Of a stretch of DNA of 64,000 nt, positions 27,212-36,478 are shown piece by piece. Position 1 is the stretch's first letter, and each line of letters opens with the position of its first letter. The DNA is from Arthrobacter sp. Soil782. GTDB taxonomy: Bacteria > Actinomycetota > Actinomycetes > Actinomycetales > Micrococcaceae. A program made the position numbers and the translations under genes. Under the pieces are notes generated by a model. That model had not been told where the DNA came from, made no database searches, and saw nothing but the letters and a program-made list of their open reading frames with translations. The stretch spans positions 392,086-456,085 of the forward strand of contig NZ_LMSO01000009.1 in assembly GCF_001428435.1 (NCBI RefSeq), written 5' to 3'.

Positions 27212-27442
27212 TGTTCCTCCGATAAGAAGTAAGCCCACGAACGAGAGATCAATGAGTGTCCGTCTGCACTGCCCTGAAGCGGGTACAAGCTCTGTTTTCA
27301 TTGATGTTCGTGGCGCCGGTCCCGCCTCAAATTCGGGACTCGATGATGAAGCTTACTCTAACGCCGGAGTGACCGGGCACACTACCAAAGCGCCGCCCGG
27401 TTCTTACATTGTTCAAGTTTTGTTACCAACGGGTAGGTGGAC

Positions 27443-28489
27443 CTATCCGGCGGTTGGAGCTTGAGCCGGCACTTGGCCCCACACCTCCGCAAGGGAAGTG
27501 AGGGAATCAATGCGGGAGTCGACGTCATAGGTGGTGCCCGTGATCATCAGTTCTTGGACTCCGGTGAGCTCCACCAGCTCCTCCAGGCGCGCGGTCACCT
27601 GTTGGACAGTCCCGACGGCCTTGATTGCGGGCAGGTGATCGAGCATCAGCTGCTCCTGGTCCGTGAAGGTGCGCTCGGCGGCCTCCTGGGGCGGCACGAT
27701 CGGCGCCGGCCGGCCGGAACGCAGCGACAGGGCCATCACCCGGGCCGGTCCTGCAAGGTACTCGGCTTTTTCCACTGTGGCCGCCGTCAGCGCCGACGTG
27801 GCCAGCATTGCGTACGGCTCCGCGAGGGCAGGCGAGGGTTGGAAGTTGGAGCGGTAGAGGCGCATGACCGCCGCCGGATCCTCGTTGCCGAAGTGGTGCG
27901 CGTAGCTGTACCGCAGGCCCAGCATCCCGGCCAACTGGGCGGAGTAACCGCTTGAGCCGAGCAGCCACACATCAGGGAAGGACGACGGCGCCGGCGTGGC
28001 TGCCAGCCGCATCACGCGGTCAGGCGTCCGGTTGTCGCCCAGGAGCGCGAGAACCTCCAGGACGTGTTGCGGGAACTCTTCAACGCCGAGCCCGTCGGTC
28101 TGCCGGCGCAGGGCCATCGCGGTCATCTGGTCCGTACCGGGCGCCCGGCCGATTCCAAGGTCGATCCTGCCCGGGTGCAGTGCCTCCAGCAGGGCGAACT
28201 GCTCTGCGACCACGAAGGGCGCATGGTTGGGGAGCATCACACCGCCCGACCCCAGCCGGATCTGCGACGTCTTCGCCGCAAGGTGCGCAATCAGCACCGA
28301 AGGGCTGGTCGAGGCCACAGAGGGCATGTTGTGGTGCTCGGCCACCCAGAAACGGGTCAGTCCCAGACGGTCTGCGGCCTGCGCAAGCTTCGTGCTGTCG
28401 GCAAGGGCATCGGAACTGGAACGACCGGCTCCGACGGTAGCGAGGTCGAGGACGGACAAGGGCACGCGGGGACTGTTGGAGCTGCTCAC
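27443..28489 (-). CDS. LLM class flavin-dependent monooxygenase
   Basis: A 348-residue bacterial luciferase-like flavoprotein of the MsnO8/YhbW subgroup. The pattern LSVLDLATVGAGRSSSDAL then LGLTRFWVAEHHNMPSVAST and the run IRLGSGGVMLPNHAPFVVAEQFALLE is characteristic. Such enzymes use FMNH2 from a reductase, but the substrate is unknown and no reductase is adjacent. The start is GTG 28489 or TTG 28501; neither has a good ribosome site. It follows the M20 hydrolase gene by about 60 bases on the same strand. Confidence 0.88.
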   Translation of the reverse strand: MSSSNSPRVPLSVLDLATVGAGRSSSDALADSTKLAQAADRLGLTRFWVAEHHNMPSVASTSPSVLIAHLAAKTSQIRLGSGGVMLPNHAPFVVAEQFALLEALHPGRIDLGIGRAPGTDQMTAMALRRQTDGLGVEEFPQHVLEVLALLGDNRTPDRVMRLAATPAPSSFPDVWLLGSSGYSAQLAGMLGLRYSYAHHFGNEDPAAVMRLYRSNFQPSPALAEPYAMLATSALTAATVEKAEYLAGPARVMALSLRSGRPAPIVPPQEAAERTFTDQEQLMLDHLPAIKAVGTVQQVTARLEELVELTGVQELMITGTTYDVDSRIDSLTSLAEVWGQVPAQAPTAG

Positions 28490-28552
28490 GCTACGTGGCA
28501 ACCGCCGCGGGCCCGTGTGAATTCCCGCGCCCGGCTCCCGGGCTTTCGCGAA

Positions 28553-29758
28553 CTAGTGCCGGAGTCCGAGGACTGCCCGCAGTGCGGCAGCTGCCATGAC
28601 GCGCACGCCGCACCCGATTGCCTGTTCATCAGGGCGGTAATCACCGCGGTGCAGATCATAGGTTTCACCGCCCGGGGTGCGGGTGCCGAGGCGCATCATG
28701 GCCCCGGGCACCTTCTGGGTCATCCAGGCGAAATCCTCCCCGCCCATGGACTGCGGCGTGAGGACCACTGAATCGGGGCCCAGCTCCGAACGGGCGGCTG
28801 CCTCGATCAGCCCGGTCTCCGCCTCCGTGTTCACCACGGGCGGCACTCCCCTGGTGTGTTCAATCCTGACGTCCACGCCGAACGGAGCAGCGAGTTGCCG
28901 CACAGTCTCGTCCATGAGGTCACCCGCCGCTTCCCAGGCCTCACCGTCAAGGCACCGCATGGTGCCGGACATGAAACCGTGCGCCGGGATGGCGTTGGGA
29001 GCGGAGCCGGCGTGCATCTGGCCCCACACCACCGAGACGGCGCTGCGCACGTCGATGCGCCGGGACAGTACGGCCGGGACGTTGGCTGCGATATGGGCGA
29101 GGGCAAAGACGAGGTCCTCCGTGAGGTGCGGCCGGGACGTGTGCCCGCCGCGTCCGCTCAGCTCGACACGGACTGTGTCCGACGCCGAGGTGATGGCACC
29201 GATGCGCGTTCCCACCAGGCCGACGTCGATACGTGGATCGCAGTGCAGGGCAAGAATCCGGGGAACCTCGGAGAGGACTCCCTGGGCGATCACGTCCAGC
29301 GCTCCGCCCGGCATGGTCTCTTCAGCGGGTTGGAAGATCACGCGGACGCGGCCGCCCAGCGGAGTCTCCGCGTCGATTTTCGCCAGCACCAGCGCGACCC
29401 CCAGCATCACGGTGGTGTGGATGTCATGACCGCAGGCGTGAGCGATGCCCGTCGAGGATGAGGCGTAGGGCAGACCCGTCTCCTCGAGGATGGGCAGGGC
29501 GTCGATGTCTGCCCGCAGGCCGATCCTGATGTCACCTTCGCCGATGTCAACGAACAGGCCGGTATCCTCGAGGCGTTGCGGCCTCAGTCCGGCCGCCTCC
29601 AGCCGCTCAACGAGCCGGTCGGTGGTGCGGTACTCCTTGTGGGACAGTTCCGGATGATTGTGGAGATCGCGCCGAAACCCCGTCAGCTCATCCAGCATCG
29701 GAGCGGTCCACACACCGATGTGTGGGACTACGGGAGCTTCAGTGGAAGTTTTCTGCAC
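28553..29758 (-). CDS. M20 family amidohydrolase
   Basis: A 401-residue zinc-dependent hydrolase of the M20D aminoacylase / IAA-amino acid hydrolase group. Metal-binding residues are visible in AHACGHDIHTTVMLG, IFQPAEETMPGGALD and the C-terminal GGEDFAWM, and the N-terminal RRDLHNHPELSHKEYRTT is typical. It removes acyl groups from amino acid conjugates; substrate is unknown. The start is GTG 29758. It is followed by the LLM monooxygenase on the same strand and may be co-transcribed with manC upstream, from which it is about 95 bases away. Confidence 0.9.
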   Translation of the reverse strand: MQKTSTEAPVVPHIGVWTAPMLDELTGFRRDLHNHPELSHKEYRTTDRLVERLEAAGLRPQRLEDTGLFVDIGEGDIRIGLRADIDALPILEETGLPYASSSTGIAHACGHDIHTTVMLGVALVLAKIDAETPLGGRVRVIFQPAEETMPGGALDVIAQGVLSEVPRILALHCDPRIDVGLVGTRIGAITSASDTVRVELSGRGGHTSRPHLTEDLVFALAHIAANVPAVLSRRIDVRSAVSVVWGQMHAGSAPNAIPAHGFMSGTMRCLDGEAWEAAGDLMDETVRQLAAPFGVDVRIEHTRGVPPVVNTEAETGLIEAAARSELGPDSVVLTPQSMGGEDFAWMTQKVPGAMMRLGTRTPGGETYDLHRGDYRPDEQAIGCGVRVMAAAALRAVLGLRH

Positions 29759-29852
29759 TTCACCAGCGTAACGAACCTGCGGACAGCCGCTTCAACCCCG
29801 CGTCATTGAGCGACTCGCAGCTCCGTTGACCGCGACCATCCGAAGCGTGCAG

Positions 29853-30974
29853 TCAGAGAACGTCGACGTCACCGCTGGCGCGCAGCGACTCCACTGCCTT
29901 CTTAACTTCCTGCGCATGTTCCTTGGTTGTCACCAGAAGTGCGTCAGGAGTGTCCACAATAACGACGTCGTCAATTCCGATCAGCGCGATCACACGCTTG
30001 GTATCCGACACCACAATTCCCGACGCGTTCTCAGAGAAGACACGTGCACCCTCTCCCATGACGGTGAGCTCACTGTTCTCCATGGCCGGATTGAGGCGGC
30101 CGATCGCAGCGAAATCGCCGACGTCATCCCAGCTGAAGTTGCCGGGAATCATCGCTACATCTCCGGCAGCTGCGGCGGGTTCGGCAACGGCGTAATCGAT
30201 CGCGATCTTCGGCAGGGTGGGCCAGACGCGGCCGGCAACCTCGTTGCGGGAGCGGGTATCCCACGCGGCGGCGATTTCCATGAGGCCCGCATAGAGAACG
30301 GGCTCATTAGCCTCCAGGTGCTTGAGCATGAGCGCCACCGGCGCCACGAACATGCCCGCGTTCCAGCTGTACTTGCCGCTGTCGATGTATTCGCGGGCAA
30401 CCGCCACCGACGGCTTCTCCACGAACTCGATCACCGAATGGGCACTCGGCGCCCCGTCGATGTCCAGCGGCTCGCCCGCCCGGATATACCCGAACCCGGT
30501 GGACGGATGGGTGGGCAGAATGCCGATGGTCACGATGTAACCCTCGGCGGCGGTATGAACGGCTTCGCGGACCGCTGCCTGAAAATCTTCGGCGGGCGCG
30601 ATCACCGCATCCGCTGCGAACGAGCCCATGATGATCTCCGGATCGCGGTGATAAAGAATCGCCGCGGCCAGACCGATAGCGGCGGCCGAATCCTTCGGTT
30701 CACTCTCCAGGACGAGGTCCGCGTCCTTCAGCTCCGGTAGTTGCGCGCGCACAGCCCTGCGGTGCGCCTTGCCCGTGACAACCATGATCCGCTTGCCGCT
30801 GAGCGGCTGCAGCCTCTCGTAGGTCGCACGGATCAGGGTGCTGCCGGAGCCGGTCAGGTCATGCAGGAATTTGGGTGCGGCCGCACGGGACAGCGGCCAC
30901 AGCCGCGTACCGGTTCCGCCTGCCGGTATCACACCGTGGAAGCGGTCCAGGGGGCTGTGCTCATGAGTACTCAT
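29853..30974 (-). CDS. manC: Mannose-1-phosphate guanylyltransferase
   Basis: A 373-residue nucleotidyltransferase making GDP-mannose for glycans and lipoglycans. The signature GGTGTRLWPLSR followed by PKFL is present near residue 20, along with FVEKP and NAGMFV motifs of the active site. It lacks the fused isomerase domain of longer bacterial enzymes, which is usual for actinobacteria. The ATG at 30974 is chosen because GGGAG lies just before it and the residues upstream are unconserved. It is divergent from the sdh operon across a 215-base gap. Confidence 0.92.
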   Translation of the reverse strand: MSTHEHSPLDRFHGVIPAGGTGTRLWPLSRAAAPKFLHDLTGSGSTLIRATYERLQPLSGKRIMVVTGKAHRRAVRAQLPELKDADLVLESEPKDSAAAIGLAAAILYHRDPEIIMGSFAADAVIAPAEDFQAAVREAVHTAAEGYIVTIGILPTHPSTGFGYIRAGEPLDIDGAPSAHSVIEFVEKPSVAVAREYIDSGKYSWNAGMFVAPVALMLKHLEANEPVLYAGLMEIAAAWDTRSRNEVAGRVWPTLPKIAIDYAVAEPAAAAGDVAMIPGNFSWDDVGDFAAIGRLNPAMENSELTVMGEGARVFSENASGIVVSDTKRVIALIGIDDVVIVDTPDALLVTTKEHAQEVKKAVESLRASGDVDVL

Positions 30975-31042
30975 CGCTCCCACATTAACCCAGCGGGAAC
31001 GCAGCGCATCAACCGTCCCGCATAGACCTTGTAACAACCCTC

Positions 31043-31058
31043 TGTTAACAAGGTCACA
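31043..31058. promoter_or_regulatory. Possible GlxR/CRP-like site in manC-sdhC gap
   Basis: TGTTAACAAGGTCACA has one perfect half-site and one weak one. It overlaps an inverted repeat CCTTGTAAC/GTTAACAAGG (31027-31053). GlxR is known to act on sdh in Corynebacterium, which makes the position suggestive. Confidence 0.3.
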
Positions 31059-31189
31059 ACGTAGGGCTGCCTAAATTGAACACCCCATCGGCCGGGCCTA
31101 GATTAGGCTTGTGGAAAGAGTGCTCTCGCGGGGCGACATTCCAGCGTTGAAGACGCGCTAACGCCCCTGCGACACAGGGAGGTTTTTCA

Positions 31190-31570
31190 GTGTCGAAGAC
31201 ACCAGCAGGCACCCTCTACCGCGGCCGTGAAGGCCAGTGGTCCTGGGTTGCGCATCGTATTACCGGCGTCGTGATCTTTTTCTTCCTACTCGTGCATGTG
31301 CTGGACACCTCTTTGGTGCGGGTGTCACCCGAGGCCTATGACGCCGTGATCGAGTCCTACAAGAATCCCATCATGGGTCTCGGAGAGCTGGGACTGGTAG
31401 GCGCCATTGTCTTCCACGCGTTCAATGGCCTCCGCGTTGTCCTCGTGGATTTCTGGAAGAAGGGCCCCAGGTACCAGCGCCAGATGCTGTGGGCCGTCGT
31501 CGGGCTCTGGGCAGTCACCATGATCGCCTTCTCCATCCGCCATCTCGCCGTTGTTTTCGGAGGTCACTAA
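31190..31570 (+). CDS. sdhC: Succinate dehydrogenase cytochrome b subunit
   Basis: A 126-residue membrane subunit with three helices. It has the N-terminal motif WSWVAHRITGVVIFFFLLVH and HAFNGLR, with His residues expected to ligate heme b. The start is GTG 31190, supported by GGGAGG about nine bases upstream. It anchors SdhAB to the membrane and passes electrons to menaquinone. It is the first gene of sdhCDAB, three bases before sdhD. An internal frame on the other strand is only a shadow. Confidence 0.94.
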   Translation: MSKTPAGTLYRGREGQWSWVAHRITGVVIFFFLLVHVLDTSLVRVSPEAYDAVIESYKNPIMGLGELGLVGAIVFHAFNGLRVVLVDFWKKGPRYQRQMLWAVVGLWAVTMIAFSIRHLAVVFGGH

Positions 31571-31573
31571 GCC

Positions 31574-32041
31574 ATGGCTGCTCCCATCGTTGAATCTCCC
31601 CGTTCCGGACGCATTTCACCGCAGTACCGGCGCAGCGGCAGTTCCAAGGGCAACTTCGAGATGTTCGCGTGGCTGTTCATGCGGCTGTCCGGCGTGGTTC
31701 TCGTGGTGCTCATCTTCGTCCACCTCTGGACGAGCCTGATCGCCGGAGACGGCATCGAGGGCGTTGACTTCGGCTTTGTCGCCGGCAAGTGGGCGGATCC
31801 GCTGTGGCAGGTCTGGGACCTCGTCATGCTCTGGCTCGCCATGCTCCACGGCACCAACGGTGTCCGCGTCATCATCAATGACTACGCGGAGAAGGACTCC
31901 ACCCGGTTCTGGCTGAAGAACGTGCTGTACGTCTCCACGGTCGTCATCGTTGTGCTCGGCACCCTCGTGATCTTCACCTTCGATCCGTGCCCTGTGGTCA
32001 ACGGAGTACCGCACGTCGCCGACTACTGCCCGGCACCGTAA
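31574..32041 (+). CDS. sdhD: Succinate dehydrogenase hydrophobic membrane anchor subunit
   Basis: A 155-residue membrane subunit with three helices. The helix FMRLSGVVLVVLIFVHLW contains a probable heme-ligand His and the segment MLHGTNGVRVIINDY follows. An N-terminal soluble stretch of about 30 residues (PRSGRISPQYRRSGSS) precedes the first helix, and the protein ends with two Cys residues outside the last helix (DPCPVVNGV, DYCPAP). It partners SdhC in quinone and heme binding. A 72-base gap separates it from sdhA. Confidence 0.92.
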   Translation: MAAPIVESPRSGRISPQYRRSGSSKGNFEMFAWLFMRLSGVVLVVLIFVHLWTSLIAGDGIEGVDFGFVAGKWADPLWQVWDLVMLWLAMLHGTNGVRVIINDYAEKDSTRFWLKNVLYVSTVVIVVLGTLVIFTFDPCPVVNGVPHVADYCPAP

Positions 32042-32113
32042 TTTTCCGGCCGCTGGTAGCTGAGTCATCAGGGCGGCCCTCTTCACCACCAGTTCCAACA
32101 GAAAGAGCACAGT

Positions 32114-33892
32114 ATGCAGGTCCATAAGTACGACGTCGTTATTGTGGGCGCAGGTGGCGCCGGCATGCGCGCCGCGATTGAATCCGGCCAGCGCGCAAGG
32201 ACGGCTGTACTGACCAAGCTCTACCCCACCCGTTCCCACACGGGTGCGGCGCAGGGCGGCATGTGCGCCGCCCTCGCCAACGTCGAGGAAGACAACTGGG
32301 AATGGCACACCTTCGACACCGTGAAGGGCGGCGACTACCTGGTCGACCAGGACGCCGCCGAGGTCATGGCGAAGGAAGCGATCGACGCAGTGCTGGACCT
32401 GGAAAAGATGGGTCTGCCGTTCAACCGCACCCCCGAAGGCCGCATTGACCAGCGCCGCTTCGGAGGCCATACCCGGGATCACGGGAAGGCCCCCGTCCGG
32501 CGCTCCTGCTATGCCGCCGACCGCACGGGTCACATGATCCTGCAGACGCTGTACCAAAACTGCGTCAAGCACAACGTCGAGTTCTTCAACGAGTACTACG
32601 TACTGGACATGCTGACGGTGGACGAGGAGTTCACCGTAGATGGCGTAACACGCATCCGGAAGCGGGTTGCCGGGGTCGTTTCCTATGACCTCGCCACCGG
32701 TGAGCTTCACGTATTCCAGGCCAAGTCGGTTGTATTCGCGACCGGCGGCGTCGGCAAGGTCTACAAGACCACCTCCAACGCGCACACGCTGACCGGCGAC
32801 GGCATGGGCATCGCCTTCCGCCGCGGTATCCCGCTGGAGGACATGGAGTTCTTCCAGTTCCACCCCACCGGCCTGGCAGGGCTCGGAATCCTGCTCTCCG
32901 AGGCTGCCCGCGGCGAGGGCGCCATCCTTCGCAACTCCGAGGGTGAGCGTTTCATGGAGCGGTACGCCCCCACCATCAAGGACCTCGCGCCCCGTGACAT
33001 CGTGGCGCGTTCCATGGCCAACGAGGTGCGGGAGGGTCGCGGCGCCGGGCCCAACAAGGACTACGTCCTTCTGGACCTGACGCACCTCGAACCTGCGCAC
33101 ATCGACGCAAAACTGCCGGACATTACGGAGTTCGCCCGCACCTACCTGGGGGTGGAACCGTACACCGAACCGGTGCCCGTGTTCCCGACCGCGCACTATG
33201 CAATGGGCGGCATCCCCACCAACATCAAGGCTGAGGTTCTGCAGGACAATGACACCGTTGTCCCCGGCCTCTACGCCGCGGGTGAGGTTGCCTGCGTTTC
33301 CGTTCACGGCTCCAACCGCCTCGGGACCAACTCGCTGCTGGATATCAACGTCTTCGGCAAGCGTGCGGGAATCGCCGCGGCTGAGTACGCCGTCACAGCC
33401 GAGTTCGTCGAGATCCCGGACAACCCGCTGGTCGAGACCGAGCGTCTGCTGGACACCATGCGCAGCTCGGAGGGCGGCGAGCGCGTTGCTCAGATCCGCC
33501 AGGAACTGCAGGACATCATGGACGCCAACGTCCAGGTGTTCCGAACCGAGCAGACCCTCAAGGAAGCCCTCGAGGTCATTGACAAGCTTGAGGAGCGCTA
33601 CACCCGCGTCACTGTCCAAGACAAGGGCAAGCGGTTCAACCTTGACCTGTTGGAAGCCGTTGAGCTCGGATTCCTGCTCGATATGGCAAAGGTCATGACG
33701 GCAGCTGCCCTGCATCGGCAGGAATCCCGCGGCGGCCACTTCCGCGAGGACTACCCCGAGCGTGATGATGAGAACTTCATGACCCATTCCATGGCCTACA
33801 AGGATCCTTCCGCCACTGAAACCAGCGGGGTGCGCCTTGAGACCAAACCGGTAGTCTTCACCCGTTACCAGCCCATGGAGCGTAAGTACTGA
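32114..33892 (+). CDS. sdhA: Succinate dehydrogenase flavoprotein subunit
   Basis: A 592-residue FAD subunit that oxidises succinate to fumarate. It has the dinucleotide motif VGAGGAGMRAA, the covalent-flavin His in RSHTGAAQGG, the substrate-binding loop RRFGGHTRDHGKAPVRR, the capping segment RGEGAILRNSEGERFM and HGSNRLGTNSLLD. Length is normal. The stop shares a base with the sdhB start (TGATG), so the two catalytic subunits are translationally coupled. Confidence 0.97.
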   Translation: MQVHKYDVVIVGAGGAGMRAAIESGQRARTAVLTKLYPTRSHTGAAQGGMCAALANVEEDNWEWHTFDTVKGGDYLVDQDAAEVMAKEAIDAVLDLEKMGLPFNRTPEGRIDQRRFGGHTRDHGKAPVRRSCYAADRTGHMILQTLYQNCVKHNVEFFNEYYVLDMLTVDEEFTVDGVTRIRKRVAGVVSYDLATGELHVFQAKSVVFATGGVGKVYKTTSNAHTLTGDGMGIAFRRGIPLEDMEFFQFHPTGLAGLGILLSEAARGEGAILRNSEGERFMERYAPTIKDLAPRDIVARSMANEVREGRGAGPNKDYVLLDLTHLEPAHIDAKLPDITEFARTYLGVEPYTEPVPVFPTAHYAMGGIPTNIKAEVLQDNDTVVPGLYAAGEVACVSVHGSNRLGTNSLLDINVFGKRAGIAAAEYAVTAEFVEIPDNPLVETERLLDTMRSSEGGERVAQIRQELQDIMDANVQVFRTEQTLKEALEVIDKLEERYTRVTVQDKGKRFNLDLLEAVELGFLLDMAKVMTAAALHRQESRGGHFREDYPERDDENFMTHSMAYKDPSATETSGVRLETKPVVFTRYQPMERKY

Positions 33893-34680
33893 TGAGCACC
33901 GAAACAGTCGAAAAAGAACCGGCCTCGAAGGTTGACCTGGCACCCGGAGTAGGCGGCGGCGGTGAAATTCCCACCTTCGACATCACCCTCAAGGTGCGGC
34001 GCTACAACCCCGAGGTCTCTGATGACGCGCACTGGGACGAGTGGAAGCTCACCATGTACGGCACGGACCGCGTCCTGGATGCCCTGCACAAGGTCAAGTG
34101 GGAGCATGACGGCACCGTTTCGTTCCGCCGTTCCTGCGCGCACGGCGTCTGTGGCTCCGATGCCATGCGCATCAACGGCCGTAACAGGCTGGCGTGCAAA
34201 ACCCTGCTGAAGGACCTGGACACCTCCAAACCCATCCTGGTCGAACCGATCAAGGGCCTGCCGGTGGAGAAGGACCTCATTGTTGACATGGAACCGTTCT
34301 TCCAGTCGTACCGCGAGATCATGCCCTTCCTCATCAACCGCGGCCACGAGCCAACCCGGGAGCGCCTGCAGTCGTCGGAGGAGCGCGAGCGGTTCGATGA
34401 CACCACCAAGTGCATCCTGTGCGCAGCGTGCACTTCATCCTGCCCGGTCTTCTGGACAGACGGCCAGTACTTCGGGCCGGCGGCCATCGTCAACGCGCAC
34501 CGCTTCATCTTCGACTCACGCGATGACGCCGGTGACATGCGTCTGGAGATCCTCAATGACAAGGAAGGTGTGTGGCGTTGCCGCACTACCTTCAACTGCA
34601 CCGAGGCGTGCCCGCGCGGCATTCAGGTGACGCAGGCAATCGCCGAGGTCAAGCAGGCCATCCTGTCCCGCAAGGTCTAA
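33892..34680 (+). CDS. sdhB: Succinate dehydrogenase iron-sulfur subunit
   Basis: A 262-residue subunit carrying three iron-sulfur clusters. The [2Fe-2S] ligands are in SCAHGVCGSDAM and RLACKTL, the [4Fe-4S] ligands in CILCAACTSSCPV and the [3Fe-4S] ligands in CRTTFNCTEACPRGI. A disordered N-terminal tail of about 22 residues precedes the conserved IPTFDITLKVRRYNPE. It relays electrons from SdhA to quinone. It ends the operon and is followed by a hairpin. Confidence 0.97.
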   Translation: MSTETVEKEPASKVDLAPGVGGGGEIPTFDITLKVRRYNPEVSDDAHWDEWKLTMYGTDRVLDALHKVKWEHDGTVSFRRSCAHGVCGSDAMRINGRNRLACKTLLKDLDTSKPILVEPIKGLPVEKDLIVDMEPFFQSYREIMPFLINRGHEPTRERLQSSEERERFDDTTKCILCAACTSSCPVFWTDGQYFGPAAIVNAHRFIFDSRDDAGDMRLEILNDKEGVWRCRTTFNCTEACPRGIQVTQAIAEVKQAILSRKV

Positions 34681-34702
34681 GAGCGCCTCTCCTGCGGACG
34701 AA

Positions 34703-34734
34703 ACGGCGCGGCTACCGAAAGGTGGCCGCGCCGT
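34703..34734 (+). terminator. Hairpin after sdhB
   Basis: ACGGCGCGGCTACC pairs with GGTGGCCGCGCCGT around a GAAA tetraloop, 22 bases after the sdhB stop. Confidence 0.75.
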
Positions 34735-34744
34735 CGTCGTTCCC

Positions 34745-34770
34745 GGAAGTTTTGCGCAGATCAGGTGACT
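34745..34770. repeat. Single arm related to the palindrome at 2112-2179
   Basis: This stretch (GGAAGTTTTGCGCAGATCAG and the next six bases) matches the arm of the 2112 palindrome at most positions. Only a partial opposite arm is visible toward 34811, overlapping the end of the YihY gene. Confidence 0.5.
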
Positions 34771-34790
34771 CCGCAGCCGTCCAAGCCGCT

Positions 34791-35846
34791 TTAGGTGCCC
34801 GAAAGTTCCGAGGTTTTGGCAGCGGCCGCCCTGCTGCGCTGGCGCAGGGACCGTGCGCGGCCGCCGCGTGCCCGGGAGCGGGCCGACTGGGCATCTGCCG
34901 CACCGATGGCGCCCCAGGCGGTTGCCAGCAGGTAGACCTGGCTCAGCAGGAAGAACCAGACGAATAGCCCGATGATGACGGCGAAGGGAGCGAGCAACGG
35001 GTTGCGGTCTACTCCAGCCAGCAGGAGGGTGCTGAACGTCCGCAGAACGGTGCTGCCCACTCCCGCGATAAGGGCAGACTGAAACAGAACGGCTCTTGGC
35101 ATCTGGATGGCCGACGCCGAGTGGAACAGGATGACTGCGACGAGGGTGTCCAGCAGGAGCGTGACCGCAGTTCCTGCGACCTGCGTCAACGGTTTCGCAG
35201 CACTATCCAGACCCAGCCATTGAAGAACCAGATCCAGGACGGTATTGGCAACCAGCCCGACAACGGTGGTGACGATGAGCGCCACCGCAAGCACAAGCAG
35301 AATCCCGAGGTCCTTAAGCTTGACCAGGATGGGATTCGACTGGACCGCGGGGAGGTCGAAAATCCCGCGCATCCCCTCGCGTACGCCCCCGATCCAACGC
35401 AGCGATGTAAAGAGCATGACAACCGTTGAGATGAGCAGGGCGAGGCTGAGCCCGGACTCCAGGTCGAAGAGCTCTTCGGTTGTGGCGAACCCGGTGCTGC
35501 TGGTGCCGTCCCCGTCAGTGTCGATGAGCCCGGGCGTGGTTCGGTCCACTGCACGGACGATCATCTGTTGTAATTCGGTATTTCCGGCGACCACCAGCCC
35601 TGCGATTGAGAAACCGACAACCAGCAGGGCAGCAATGGCGAAGAACATGTTGTAGGCGATCCCCGCGGCCATCAGCGGCCCGTGGCGGCTGGTGTAGAGC
35701 TGAAAAGCCCGCATTGGGCGAAAAGCGTTCAGCCTGGCCATCAGATATTGGAAGGTGGCCAGAAGAACGGGTGCTCCCCCGCCCTTTTCCCGCCGGGTCC
35801 GGCCGAGATCGCGGCGCGCTTGCAGAACCTTTAGTTTGAGCTTCAT
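34791..35846 (-). CDS. YihY/BrkB family membrane protein
   Basis: A 351-residue polytopic protein of the YihY/virulence factor BrkB family. Six or so membrane helices are visible from residue 60 on, with the family patterns LMAAGIAYNMFFAIAALL and TSLRWIGGVREGMRGIFD. Despite the old name it is not RNase BN. The ATG at 35846 (MKLKLKVLQ) is used since GGAG lies just before it; the longer frame upstream runs antisense-free but out of frame through the RNA ligase gene. The C-terminus is Arg/Ser-rich and cytoplasmic. Confidence 0.88.
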   Translation of the reverse strand: MKLKLKVLQARRDLGRTRREKGGGAPVLLATFQYLMARLNAFRPMRAFQLYTSRHGPLMAAGIAYNMFFAIAALLVVGFSIAGLVVAGNTELQQMIVRAVDRTTPGLIDTDGDGTSSTGFATTEELFDLESGLSLALLISTVVMLFTSLRWIGGVREGMRGIFDLPAVQSNPILVKLKDLGILLVLAVALIVTTVVGLVANTVLDLVLQWLGLDSAAKPLTQVAGTAVTLLLDTLVAVILFHSASAIQMPRAVLFQSALIAGVGSTVLRTFSTLLLAGVDRNPLLAPFAVIIGLFVWFFLLSQVYLLATAWGAIGAADAQSARSRARGGRARSLRQRSRAAAAKTSELSGT

Positions 35847-35868
35847 TCGCTCCGTGGGGAACGGGTTA

Positions 35869-36474
35869 TCAGGTGCCCGGTTTTTCGCCGGCGGTAGCGT
35901 TCTGGCCAAAAGCGAGCTCTTCCCGTAGTTTCCACACGCCCGTGACGTCGTGCTCGTACAGTCCCATGGTACGTACGGTGAAGGATGCCTCGAAGTCGTC
36001 GAGCTGTACCTCGGCAGAATCCATGTTGGCTTCGCTGACGTCATGGGCCACGGTGACGTGCGGATGGAAAGGGTACTCAAGGTCGCGGGCGAGCGGCCCG
36101 GCCTGTAAGCGCCGGTGCAGGTCAACGCAGGATTCGAATCCCTCGGTGACATTGATGAAGACCACGGGGGTGAGCGGACGGAACGTGCCGGTGCTTTTCA
36201 GCGTCACCGTAAAGGAACTTTGTGCAGAGGCCACCTCACGCACATGGGCGATGGTCGACGGCCAGTCCGCAGCTGGAGTGGTGGTGATCAGCGTGATGTG
36301 CGGCGGGACGAGAGCAGCCATCGGATCGCCGAAGGAAGCCCGCCAGCGTTCGAGTTCGCCAGCAATGGGCTCCGGAATGGCGATGACCACTCCCACCAGC
36401 TTGCCCTCCACAGCACGCCGGCCCACTACGTAGGTCGGTTGGCGCTGCTCGGTGTCGCTGAGGGGGTGGCTCAT
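35869..36474 (-). CDS. 2'-5' RNA ligase (LigT-like, 2H phosphoesterase) family protein
   Basis: A 201-residue protein with the two His-x-Thr motifs of 2H phosphoesterases: HITL at about residue 60 and HVTVAH at about residue 140. These form a symmetric active site that ligates or hydrolyses 2',5' or cyclic phosphate bonds in RNA. The natural substrate is unknown. The ATG at 36474 is preceded by AGGA and lies five bases from the trpS stop. It sits between trpS and the YihY gene on the same strand. Confidence 0.85.
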   Translation of the reverse strand: MSHPLSDTEQRQPTYVVGRRAVEGKLVGVVIAIPEPIAGELERWRASFGDPMAALVPPHITLITTTPAADWPSTIAHVREVASAQSSFTVTLKSTGTFRPLTPVVFINVTEGFESCVDLHRRLQAGPLARDLEYPFHPHVTVAHDVSEANMDSAEVQLDDFEASFTVRTMGLYEHDVTGVWKLREELAFGQNATAGEKPGT

Positions 36475-36478
36475 GATC

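Noticed and set aside
31616-33943. A 775-codon open frame on the minus strand opposite sdhD and sdhA
   Set aside because: It is entirely antisense to two certain genes, has no recognisable domain, and long antisense frames are expected in GC-rich coding DNA.
35847-36152. N-terminal extension of the YihY protein by 102 residues
   Set aside because: The extension reads the RNA ligase gene in another frame; the ATG at 35846 has a ribosome site.
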